Positions 1-7,850 of a DNA stretch of 64,000 nt are shown here, in pieces. The translations under genes were made by a program, and so were the position numbers. The notes beneath the pieces were generated by a model. That model searched no databases and was not told the origin of the DNA. It was given only the letters and a program-made list of their open reading frames with translations. The DNA lies in NCBI RefSeq assembly GCF_020103725.1, contig NZ_JAHXBG010000029.1, positions 62,001-126,000 on the forward strand, written 5' to 3'. Numbering within the stretch: the stretch's first letter is position 1; the number at the start of each line of letters is the position of its first letter. Origin of the DNA: Hyalangium gracile. Its GTDB lineage: Bacteria > Myxococcota > Myxococcia > Myxococcales > Myxococcaceae.

Positions 1-377
1 GGGATGTGGAGCCGGATGAGCCCCTTGTCGAAGCCCAGGAACCAGTCGCTGTGAGCGTGGATCCCACCGTTCGGCCACATCACCGAGATGCGCACGCTGT
101 GCTTCGGACACGGCAGCGAGTCCAGCACGTGCTTGAAGTACGGGGCGACGCGCGTGAGCTCCGTCTCCTGGAAGCCGACCAGGGCGGGCTGACCCGGAGA
201 GGCATCATCCCATCGGCCGCCAATCGAGTGGAGGCTGGCTCCGCCCCAGCGCGCGTGGATGGGAGGATCGCTGTACGTGGGCTCCTCGCGGATCTGGAAC
301 CGGGAGATCTGCTCCAAGGCCTGAAGCAACTTCGCGGGTTCGTAGGTGAGGGGCAGCTTCGCCGTGACCTGCGCCAT
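1..377 (-). CDS. Aspartyl/asparaginyl beta-hydroxylase-family oxygenase, 3' end cut off by the window
   Basis: Reading leftwards from an ATG at 377 gives 125 uninterrupted codons that run off the left end, so only the N-terminal part is visible. The product is a clear paralogue of the oxygenase at 26056-27021. Both share SLHSIGGRW, GFQETEL, APYFKHVLDSL and an H-S-D followed by GFDK and RLH(I/V)P. H-x-D is the Fe(II)-binding pair of the Asp/Asn beta-hydroxylase (PF05118) fold, which uses 2-oxoglutarate to hydroxylate side chains. The gene diverges from the radical SAM gene at 539, leaving about 160 bp for two promoters. Inferred role: hydroxylation of an amino acid or peptidyl residue of the NRPS product. 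The second metal-ligand His would lie outside the window. Confidence 0.85.
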   Translation of the reverse strand, partial: MAQVTAKLPLTYEPAKLLQALEQISRFQIREEPTYSDPPIHARWGGASLHSIGGRWDDASPGQPALVGFQETELTRVAPYFKHVLDSLPCPKHSVRISVMWPNGGIHAHSDWFLGFDKGLIRLHI

Positions 378-538
378 GCCTGACCTCGTTTCAAGAAGAA
401 AGCTCGAGACGGCGCACGGTACCAAGGCCGCGCGTCCCGTTGAAGGCGCTCCGAGATCATGCCAGGATTCCGCCCGCAAACTTCCTGGGGGCCGGCCCAC
501 CATCCGGGCAGCCCTCTGGCTGCCCACGGATTCGATTC

Positions 539-2206
539 ATGTCGGAGTCATCGCGTCTCGACTGCGTCGTCGTCGGATACAACGAGACTCCCTTCGACGA
601 GTACGAGTCCACGCTCCGTCGCTACGGCGAGGACTCCGAGGCCTACCGGGACCTCAAGTTCAGCTTCGTCGAGGTGGGCGAGAGCAAGCTGACCTACGCC
701 GATCTGCTGAACCGCGTGTACCGGGAATCCCTGGGACCGGCGACACCGCACCGGGACTTCCTGTCGGGGGATATCCCCAGTCTGGCGGCCGTCTACCTGA
801 CGAGCTTCCTGAGGCGCAGGGGCTTCCAGGCCTGCTACATCAACCTGTTCCAGTATGAGAAGGAGCAACTGGCCAGGCTCCTCGCGCGCAACCCGCGCTG
901 CATCGCGCTCACCACCACGCTCTACGTCCTGAACGAGCCGGTGATCGAGATGGTGAAGTTCATCCGCCAGCACAACCCGGACGTCCGGATCATCGTGGGC
1001 GGCCCGCTCATCGCCAACCACTTCCGGCGCCACCAGGGGGACGAGCTGGCCACGGTGCTCGACGAGCTGGGGGCCGATCTCTACGTGGTGGAGGGCCAGG
1101 GCGAGCTGACCCTGTCGCGAATCGTGGAGCGCCTCCGGGACGGGGGAGAGCTGTCCGAGATCCCCAACCTCGTCTACGTCGACGACCGGGGTCCGGTGCG
1201 CGCCGGGCGCTACCGCATCACTCCCCGGGTGGAGGAGAACAACCCGCTCGACGAGAACATCATCGACTGGAACGCGCTGGGAGATGCTCCGCTCGGGCCC
1301 ACGCTCCAGACGCGCACGGCACGGAGCTGCGCCTACAGCTGCTCGTTCTGCGCCTACCCGATGCGGGCGGGAAACCTGACGCTTGGGGGCCTGGAGGCGG
1401 TGGGGCGGGAGCTGGACGCGATGGCCGCGCAGGGCGCGCGCAACGTCGTCTTCATCGACGACACCTTCAATGTGCCGCTCAAGCGCTTCAAGGAGCTGTG
1501 CCGGCTGATGATCGAGCGCCGGTACGGGTTCAACTGGTTCTCCTACTTCCGGTGCAGCAACGCGGACGAGGAGGCCGTCGAGCTGGCTGCACGCAGCGGC
1601 TGCCGGGGCGTGTTCCTGGGGATCGAGTCGGGCTCGCCGAGGATCCTGACGAACATGAACAAGGCGGCCAGCGTGGAGAAGTACATCCACGGGATGAAGT
1701 GGCTGCATGACCACGGCATCCTGACCTTCGCCTCGTTCATCATCGGCTTCCCGGGCGAGACGGACGAGACCGTGGAGGAGACGATCGAGTTCATCCAGCG
1801 CACCCGCCCCGACTACTACCGAGCGCAGCTCTGGTACTGCGAGCCCGGGACGCCCATCGACGCCAAGAGGCAGCAGTACGGCATCTCCGGCCAGGGCTTC
1901 AGCTGGCGCCATGCCACCATGGAGAGCCTGGAAGCGATGGACCACATCGACCGGATGTTCCTCACGATCGAGAACTCGACGTGGCTGCCCCAGTGGTCGT
2001 TCGACTTCTGGATCATCCCGTACCTGCTCGGCCGGGGCATGGGGCTGGATCAGTTCAACACGCTGATGCGACTGGTCCACCGGCTCCTCGCGCTCCAGAT
2101 CGCGTACGTGCCGCCCGAGGAGAAGCGCTCGCTCCAGGAAGGATACCTGCGGCAGATGCGGGAGCACGTGCGCCAGTGGGGTGCGGCTGCCCCGAGCGTG
2201 CGATAG
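539..2206 (+). CDS. B12-binding-type radical SAM protein, PhpK-like methyltransferase candidate
   Basis: 555 aa. The start is set at the ATG at 539, where similarity begins (LDCVVVGYNE); an in-frame ATG at 440 would add a region resembling no known domain. Residues about 90-220 form a Rossmann-like cobalamin-binding region (IALTTTLYVLNE, then IIVGGPLIA). The radical SAM core follows, with a C-x3-C-x2-C cluster motif (RSCAYSCSFCAYP, about residue 260), GIESGS and GFPGET segments. Enzymes of this class B family methylate unreactive carbon or phosphorus centres using methylcobalamin. The VVGYNE start and TTTLYVLNE segment recall the PhpK-type P-methyltransferase subfamily, but that is recollection, not a search. 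It is the first gene of the rightward NRPS operon, 81 bp before NRPS-1, so methylation of a precursor or of the carrier-bound peptide is the likely job. Confidence 0.8.
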   Translation: MSESSRLDCVVVGYNETPFDEYESTLRRYGEDSEAYRDLKFSFVEVGESKLTYADLLNRVYRESLGPATPHRDFLSGDIPSLAAVYLTSFLRRRGFQACYINLFQYEKEQLARLLARNPRCIALTTTLYVLNEPVIEMVKFIRQHNPDVRIIVGGPLIANHFRRHQGDELATVLDELGADLYVVEGQGELTLSRIVERLRDGGELSEIPNLVYVDDRGPVRAGRYRITPRVEENNPLDENIIDWNALGDAPLGPTLQTRTARSCAYSCSFCAYPMRAGNLTLGGLEAVGRELDAMAAQGARNVVFIDDTFNVPLKRFKELCRLMIERRYGFNWFSYFRCSNADEEAVELAARSGCRGVFLGIESGSPRILTNMNKAASVEKYIHGMKWLHDHGILTFASFIIGFPGETDETVEETIEFIQRTRPDYYRAQLWYCEPGTPIDAKRQQYGISGQGFSWRHATMESLEAMDHIDRMFLTIENSTWLPQWSFDFWIIPYLLGRGMGLDQFNTLMRLVHRLLALQIAYVPPEEKRSLQEGYLRQMREHVRQWGAAAPSVR

Positions 2207-2287
2207 CAAGGACGCAGCCACGCCACGCGACGGGGCCGCCGCGAGCTGGCGGGCCCCGGGTGAAGGCTCAAGAACTCCGAGACAAGC

Positions 2288-5200
2288 ATGGACGTCTACC
2301 GGCTCTCTCCCCAACAACAACGACTGTGGCGGCTCCAGCGCCGCGGTGAGCCTTTCCGTGTCGAGGCTCTGATGCGGATCGAAGGGGTGCTCCGCAGGAA
2401 GGACCTCGAGCGCTCCCTGGAGCGGCTGGTGGAAAGGCACGAGGTGCTCCGCACGACGTTCCCGGTCCTGCCGGGAAGCACGGAGCCGGTGCAGGCCATC
2501 GCTCCACGCGGCGAGGTGGAGTGGGACGTGGTGGATCTGCGCGCGCTCGGGCTGGAAGAACGGGAGCGCCAGGCGCGGGAGCGCTTCGAGCAGGCTTGCA
2601 CCCGGCCCTTCTCGCTCGACTCCGGCCCCGTGCTGCGCGCGCTGCTCGTCACCTTGGAGGAGCGGCAGCATCTGCTCGGGCTGATCCTCCCGGGGATGCG
2701 CGCGGACGCCGCCACCCTGCGCCTCCTCTGTCGGGAGCTTCAGCGTGACCATGCGACTCGCGCGGGAGAGTCTGGCCCCGACTCCGAGCCGCTGCCCTAC
2801 CTCTCCTTCTCCGAGTGGCAGAGCGAGCTGCTTGCTGAGCGAGCCGAGCCAACGAGCCCTGCCGCGGCGTGGTGGGAGCGGCACTCCCCCACGGCCGCGA
2901 GCGTGGCCCTGCCCCTCGAGCGCCGGACCAGCGGGGCGGCGCTCTCCCGCATCCCGCGGCACCATGCCCTCTCGCTACGAGGGGAAGCGCTGGGGGACGC
3001 TGCGCGCCGTGCCGGGTGCACGCTGGAAGGGTTCGTGCTCGCCGCGTGGGCGGCGTTGCTCGGCAAGCTCGCGGGTCAGAAGGAGCTCGTCCTCGGCCTG
3101 CGGAGCGACGGTCGCGAGCACCCGGAGCTGGCGGAGACGCTGGGGCCGGTGGCGCGTTGGCTGCCACTCCGCTGCAGCGTGGAGCCCGCCCAGCGCATGA
3201 GCGAGCTGGCCCGGCAGCTCCAGCAGGCCCGAAGCGAGCTGCTCGAGTGGCAGCGCTACTTCGTCTGGCCCGTTGAGGGTGACGAGCCCGTCGCGGGCCG
3301 TGACTATCCGGCCTTCGGCTTCGAGTGGCAGGACGAGAGCTCCGTCGAGCCCACCGCCTCGGAGCTTCGGGTCGAGCTCTGTCGGGCTTTCGTGGACCGC
3401 TCCAAGGTGACCCTCGCCTGCGTCCGCACCGGCTCCTCCCTGGGGCTCGGGCTTCAATACGACCCGAGCCTCTTCTCTGGACCGGACATCCTGCACCTGG
3501 CGAACCAGCTCGAGGCCCTGCTCGAGCATGCCGCCCGTGAGCCGGATGCCCCAGTGGGCACGCTGGAGACGCTGGGCGCCCGCGAGCGTGAGCGGCTCCT
3601 GCGGGACTTCAACGCGACGGACCAGAGCCTCCGGCCACGCTGCATCCACGAGTGGATCTCCGAGCTGGCGGCGCGCTACCCGACTCGCCCGGCGGTGGCC
3701 TTCGAGGACGCCTCCCTCACCTACGCGGAGCTCGAGGCCCGGGCCAATCAGCTCGCCCACGCCCTGCGGCGGCGCGGCGTCGGCCCCGAGAAGCGCGTGG
3801 GCCTGCTGCTCGACCGCTCGATCGAGATCGTGGTTGGGATGCTCGGCGTGATGAAGGCCGGGGCCGCCTATGTGCCGCTGGATCCCTCGCAGCCCCGCCA
3901 GCGGCTGATGTACCTGCTGGACGATCTCCAGGCGCCCGTCCTCCTCACCGAGCGCCGTCGGATCAAGGACGTGCCCGCCCGAGAGGGGTGCGAGGTGCTG
4001 TGCCTCGACGCCGGCGAGGCAGCGCTCGCCCAGGAGCCCACGCACGCACCGGAGAGCGGCGTGACTCCCGAACACCCCGCCTACGTCCTGTTCACCTCTG
4101 GCTCCACCGGGCGTCCCAAGGGCGTCATCGTGGAGCACCGCCAGCTCCACAACTACACCGCGAGCGTCCTGGAGCGGCTCGACCTTCCAGAGGGCGCCTC
4201 CTACGCCACCGTCTCCACCTTCGCGGCGGACCTGGGCAACACGGTCATCTTCCCGGCGCTCTGCACCGGCAGCTGCCTGCACGTCATCTCCTCCGAGCGG
4301 GCATCAGACCCGATCGCGCTCGCGGACTACATGCGGCGTCACCCGATCGACGTCCTCAAGATCGTCCCGAGCCACCTGAGGGCCCTGCTGAGCTCCGGAG
4401 ACACCCGGGCCCTGCTCCCTCGGCGACGACTGATCCTGGGCGGCGAGGCCAGCCCGCGGGCGTGGGTGGAGCAGCTCCAGGCCGCCGCCCCCGAGTGCCG
4501 CATCTACAACCACTACGGCCCCACCGAGACGACCGTCGGGGTGATGACGTTCGGCTTCGATCCCGCCCGGCCCTTCGCCGCGGAGACGGCCCTGCCCCTC
4601 GCGCGGCCCATCGCCAACACGCGGGTGTACATCCTGGACGCCCGGCTGCGACCGGTGCCGGTAGGCGTGGCCGGTGAGCTCTACATCGGAGGGGCGGCGC
4701 TCGCCCGAGGCTACCTGAACCGACCGGACCTGACGGCCCAGGCGTTCATCCCGGACCCATTCAGCCAGGAGCCGGGAGCTCGGCTGTACCGCACTGGCGA
4801 TCTGGGCCGCCACCTCTCCGATGGCACCCTCGAGCACCTGGGGCGTGCCGACAGTCAGGTGAAGTACCACGGCTACCGGGTGGAGCTCGCGGAGCTGCGT
4901 CACGCGCTCACCCAGCACCCGCAGGTCCGCGACGGCGTCGTGCTGCTGAAGAAGGACGCGAACGGGAACGAGGTGCTGGTCGCCTACTACGTCGCCCGCC
5001 AGGAGCTGGATCCCGAGCAGCTCCGCGCCTTCCTGGCGGAGCACTTGATCGACGAGGTGCTCCCGAACCTCTACATCCACCTGAAGAAGCTGCCCCTCAC
5101 CCTCAACGGGAAGATCCACTACGACGCGCTCCCGTCGATCGAGCAGGCGCGGCAGAAGCAGCGCCGGGCCCAGGTTCCCCCGCGCACGCCCGCCGAGGCC

Positions 5201-6817
5201 ACGCTGGCTCGCATCTGGTGCCAGGTGCTCAACGTCGAGGCGGTCGGCGTCCACGACAACTTCTTCGGGCTCGGCGGCGACTCCATCCTCTGCATCCAGG
5301 TCATCTCGAAGGCGAACCAGGCCGGGCTGCGGCTCAGCCCCCGACAGCTCTTCCAGCACCAGACGATCGCGGAGCTGGCCAGCGTGGCCTCCGAGGCTCC
5401 CGCGGCCCCCACGGCGGTGCAGGAGCCGCTCACCGGTCCCATTCCCCTGACGCCCATCCAGCGGTGGTTCTTCGAGCAGGACGCCTCCGATCCGGACGCC
5501 TGGTGCATCCTGGTGCCGCTCGAGGCGCGCCAGCCCATGGACGTCGCGCGGCTCGAGCAGGCCTTGACCGCCCTGCTCCACCGTCACGACGCGCTCCGGC
5601 TTCGAGTGGTCCGTGGCCCGTCCGGCTGGGAGGCCTCGATCGCCCCGCCCGAGGCGCCGATGCCGCTCGAGCGGGTGGACCTCTCGGCGGTCCCAGACGC
5701 CACGCGGGAGACGGAGGCCCAGCGAGTCGCTCAGAGACTCCAGCGCAGCCTTCACCTGAGCACCGGTCCCCTGGTCGCCGCCGCCTGGCTCGAGTTCGGC
5801 CCCCATCGCCCCGCCCGCCTGCTCATCGCCGCGCACCGGCTGGTGATCGATGGCGTGTCCTGGCGCATCCTGTTCGAGCACCTCCAGGCCGCCTATGAGC
5901 AGCTCGTGGAGCAGGGCCGCTGCGAGCTGCCCCCGCGCACCAGCTCGCTCAAGACGTGGGTCGAGCAGCTTCAGCGTCACGCGACCTCGCGAGCGAGAGA
6001 GGAGCTGCCGCACTGGAGCTCCACAGCCGCGCCGGCCGCCGGCCTCCCCGTGGATCGGAAGGAAGCCACCCTCCCTCTCACGCTCGAGCGCAGCCTCGCC
6101 TTCTCGCTGACGCCGGAGGAGAGCCGAGCGCTGCTCCATGACCTGCCAGAGCGGCACCGGTCCGAGATCGGCGAGCTGCTGATCGCCGCGCTCGCGAAGA
6201 CCTTGTGTGGCTGGTCCGGCCAGCCGCACCTGCAGCTCGACCTGGAGGGCCATGGCCGGGAGGATCTGTTCGATGGGGTGGACCTCTCCCAGACGGTGGG
6301 CTGGTTCGCCTCGCTGTACCCGGTCGTGCTCACCCCGGCGCCGAGCCCCGACATGGGAGCAACGGTCAAGGCGGTGAAGGAGCAGCTGCGCGCGGTGCCT
6401 CACCGGGGAATCGGCTACGGAGTGCTGCGCTACCTCGGCAACGAGCCCGAGGCGAAGGCGCTGGCGGCGCGTCCACGGTCCGAGGTGCTCTTCCGTTACG
6501 TCGGCCAGTACCACCTGGCCAGCCCGTGGCTCACCGTGCAGGATCCCGCCGAGCCCCAGGCCCCGACACGCCAGCACAAGCTGGCCGTCGTCGCGGGGAT
6601 GGCCGAGGGCCAGCTCCGGGTCACCTGGTTCTTCAGCGAGGCGATGTACCACCGGGCCACGATCGAGGCGCTCGCGAGCCGCCATGCCGAGGTCCTGCGT
6701 GCGCTGATCGCTGGAGACGAGGTCACCGCCCAGCCGGCCTACACCCCCTCCGACTTCCCACTGGCAGGCCTCGATCAGCAGAAGCTCGACAAGCTGCTTG
6801 CCCGCATCAAGAAGTAG
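2288..6817 (+). CDS. NRPS-1: degenerate C - A - T - degenerate E (1509 aa)
   Basis: Domains in order: a condensation-like domain (1-430), adenylation domain (about 450-930, A3 FTSGSTGRPKG near 600), carrier protein (LGGDSI near 995) and epimerisation-type domain (about 1040-1490; TVGWFASLYPV is an E-domain signature). Three active sites are abnormal. The HHxxxDG motif of the first domain reads PGMRADA (residues 135-141), with both histidines absent. The A4 core reads FAADLGNT, where most A domains have F-D and use that Asp to hold the alpha-amino group. The E-domain HHxxxDG reads HRLVIDG, with the catalytic second His replaced by Arg (CAC CGG near 5836). This suggests a loading module for a substrate without a normal alpha-amino group, in which epimerisation is not needed. 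The module starts the operon and is followed after 31 bp by a methyltransferase. Substrate not assigned. Confidence 0.93.
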   Translation: MDVYRLSPQQQRLWRLQRRGEPFRVEALMRIEGVLRRKDLERSLERLVERHEVLRTTFPVLPGSTEPVQAIAPRGEVEWDVVDLRALGLEERERQARERFEQACTRPFSLDSGPVLRALLVTLEERQHLLGLILPGMRADAATLRLLCRELQRDHATRAGESGPDSEPLPYLSFSEWQSELLAERAEPTSPAAAWWERHSPTAASVALPLERRTSGAALSRIPRHHALSLRGEALGDAARRAGCTLEGFVLAAWAALLGKLAGQKELVLGLRSDGREHPELAETLGPVARWLPLRCSVEPAQRMSELARQLQQARSELLEWQRYFVWPVEGDEPVAGRDYPAFGFEWQDESSVEPTASELRVELCRAFVDRSKVTLACVRTGSSLGLGLQYDPSLFSGPDILHLANQLEALLEHAAREPDAPVGTLETLGARERERLLRDFNATDQSLRPRCIHEWISELAARYPTRPAVAFEDASLTYAELEARANQLAHALRRRGVGPEKRVGLLLDRSIEIVVGMLGVMKAGAAYVPLDPSQPRQRLMYLLDDLQAPVLLTERRRIKDVPAREGCEVLCLDAGEAALAQEPTHAPESGVTPEHPAYVLFTSGSTGRPKGVIVEHRQLHNYTASVLERLDLPEGASYATVSTFAADLGNTVIFPALCTGSCLHVISSERASDPIALADYMRRHPIDVLKIVPSHLRALLSSGDTRALLPRRRLILGGEASPRAWVEQLQAAAPECRIYNHYGPTETTVGVMTFGFDPARPFAAETALPLARPIANTRVYILDARLRPVPVGVAGELYIGGAALARGYLNRPDLTAQAFIPDPFSQEPGARLYRTGDLGRHLSDGTLEHLGRADSQVKYHGYRVELAELRHALTQHPQVRDGVVLLKKDANGNEVLVAYYVARQELDPEQLRAFLAEHLIDEVLPNLYIHLKKLPLTLNGKIHYDALPSIEQARQKQRRAQVPPRTPAEATLARIWCQVLNVEAVGVHDNFFGLGGDSILCIQVISKANQAGLRLSPRQLFQHQTIAELASVASEAPAAPTAVQEPLTGPIPLTPIQRWFFEQDASDPDAWCILVPLEARQPMDVARLEQALTALLHRHDALRLRVVRGPSGWEASIAPPEAPMPLERVDLSAVPDATRETEAQRVAQRLQRSLHLSTGPLVAAAWLEFGPHRPARLLIAAHRLVIDGVSWRILFEHLQAAYEQLVEQGRCELPPRTSSLKTWVEQLQRHATSRAREELPHWSSTAAPAAGLPVDRKEATLPLTLERSLAFSLTPEESRALLHDLPERHRSEIGELLIAALAKTLCGWSGQPHLQLDLEGHGREDLFDGVDLSQTVGWFASLYPVVLTPAPSPDMGATVKAVKEQLRAVPHRGIGYGVLRYLGNEPEAKALAARPRSEVLFRYVGQYHLASPWLTVQDPAEPQAPTRQHKLAVVAGMAEGQLRVTWFFSEAMYHRATIEALASRHAEVLRALIAGDEVTAQPAYTPSDFPLAGLDQQKLDKLLARIKK

Positions 6818-6848
6818 AACCCCGACGCGTCCCAGGAGCCCTCTCCCC

Positions 6849-7850
6849 ATGCCCTCCACACCGCTCAGCGCCGAGCTCTTCAACGGACACCTCGCCGCGG
6901 TCGCCATCTCGGCCCTGAACGAGCTGGGCTTCCTGGACGAGCTAGACCGCGCCGGGTCGCTGCACCTGCCTTCCTGGGTGGAGCGGAACAAGCTCCACGC
7001 GATGACGGTGGACAGCCTGATGGAGGTCATGGCCCTCTACGAGATCGTCACCCACTCCTCCGATGGGACGACCCGGCCCGGTAAGCACTTCGCGGACATC
7101 CTGAGAGCCAAGGGCTACTTCACCTGGCTCACCTCGGGCTACGGCCGACTCTTCCAGAAGCTGAGCAGCACCGTGCCGCTGGCGGGCCGGACGCCGGGCT
7201 TCATCGATCGGGACGGCCGGTCCATCGCCCTGGGCGGGAAGGACTACGGGCGGCAGTTCGTGGACGAGCAGTTCGACCATGTCCTCCGGATGCGGGACTT
7301 CAAGGTGGTGGCGGACCTGGGCTGCGGCAGCGCGGAGCGGCTCATCGGCATGGTGTCCCGCTACTCCGCCGAGGGCATCGGGGTGGACGTGAACGCCGGC
7401 GCGATCGAGCTGGCGGCCAAGGGCATCCAGGATGCGGGCCTCGAGCACCGGATCGGGCTCGTCCTGGGCGACCTGCGGACGCTGGAGCCCTCTCCGAGGC
7501 TGGACCGGGTGGATCTGCTCACCAGCTTCTTCAACGGGCACGACCTGTGGCCGCGAGAGGCCTGCCTGGCGGTGCTCGAGCGGCTCAAGCAGGTCTTCCG
7601 CAACGTCACCCGGTTCCTGCTGTGCGACACGTACCGCGCGGAGCCATTCACCTCCATCTCCGGAGTCCCCATCTTCACCCTTGGGTTCCATGTCACGCAC
7701 GCCGTGATGGGCCAGTACATCCCCACCCGAGAGGAGTGGCTGGAGCTGCTGAAGGAAGCGGGCTGGCAGTGCAACGGCATCCATGAGATCGGGATCCCGT
7801 ACAGCGCCATCTTCGATCTGTCTCCGGTGCGCACGAGCGGTGGGTCATGA
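6849..7850 (+). CDS. Class I SAM-dependent methyltransferase
   Basis: 333 aa. The start is the ATG at 6849, preceded by CAGGAG; an upstream in-frame start at 6798 would place an arginine/proline-rich stretch in front of the conserved fold. The N-terminal 130 residues look like the helical dimerisation region of small-molecule methyltransferases. Motif I is VVADLGCGS (about residue 157), followed by GIGVDVN and later FFNGHDLWPRE. A 4-nt ATGA overlap with NRPS-2 implies coupled translation, so the enzyme should serve this pathway. Alpha-keto-acid C-methyltransferases and O-methyltransferases share this layout. Given the odd amino-group pocket of NRPS-1, methylation of a keto or hydroxy acid starter is possible, but the acceptor atom cannot be read from sequence. 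Confidence 0.85.
   Translation: MPSTPLSAELFNGHLAAVAISALNELGFLDELDRAGSLHLPSWVERNKLHAMTVDSLMEVMALYEIVTHSSDGTTRPGKHFADILRAKGYFTWLTSGYGRLFQKLSSTVPLAGRTPGFIDRDGRSIALGGKDYGRQFVDEQFDHVLRMRDFKVVADLGCGSAERLIGMVSRYSAEGIGVDVNAGAIELAAKGIQDAGLEHRIGLVLGDLRTLEPSPRLDRVDLLTSFFNGHDLWPREACLAVLERLKQVFRNVTRFLLCDTYRAEPFTSISGVPIFTLGFHVTHAVMGQYIPTREEWLELLKEAGWQCNGIHEIGIPYSAIFDLSPVRTSGGS

Noticed and set aside
548-2965. Very long open reading frame of about 800 codons on the minus strand across the radical SAM and NRPS-1 genes
   Set aside because: It is the GC-rich antisense shadow of two clearly conserved plus-strand genes; the product is Arg/Leu/Gly-rich with no fold-like pattern.
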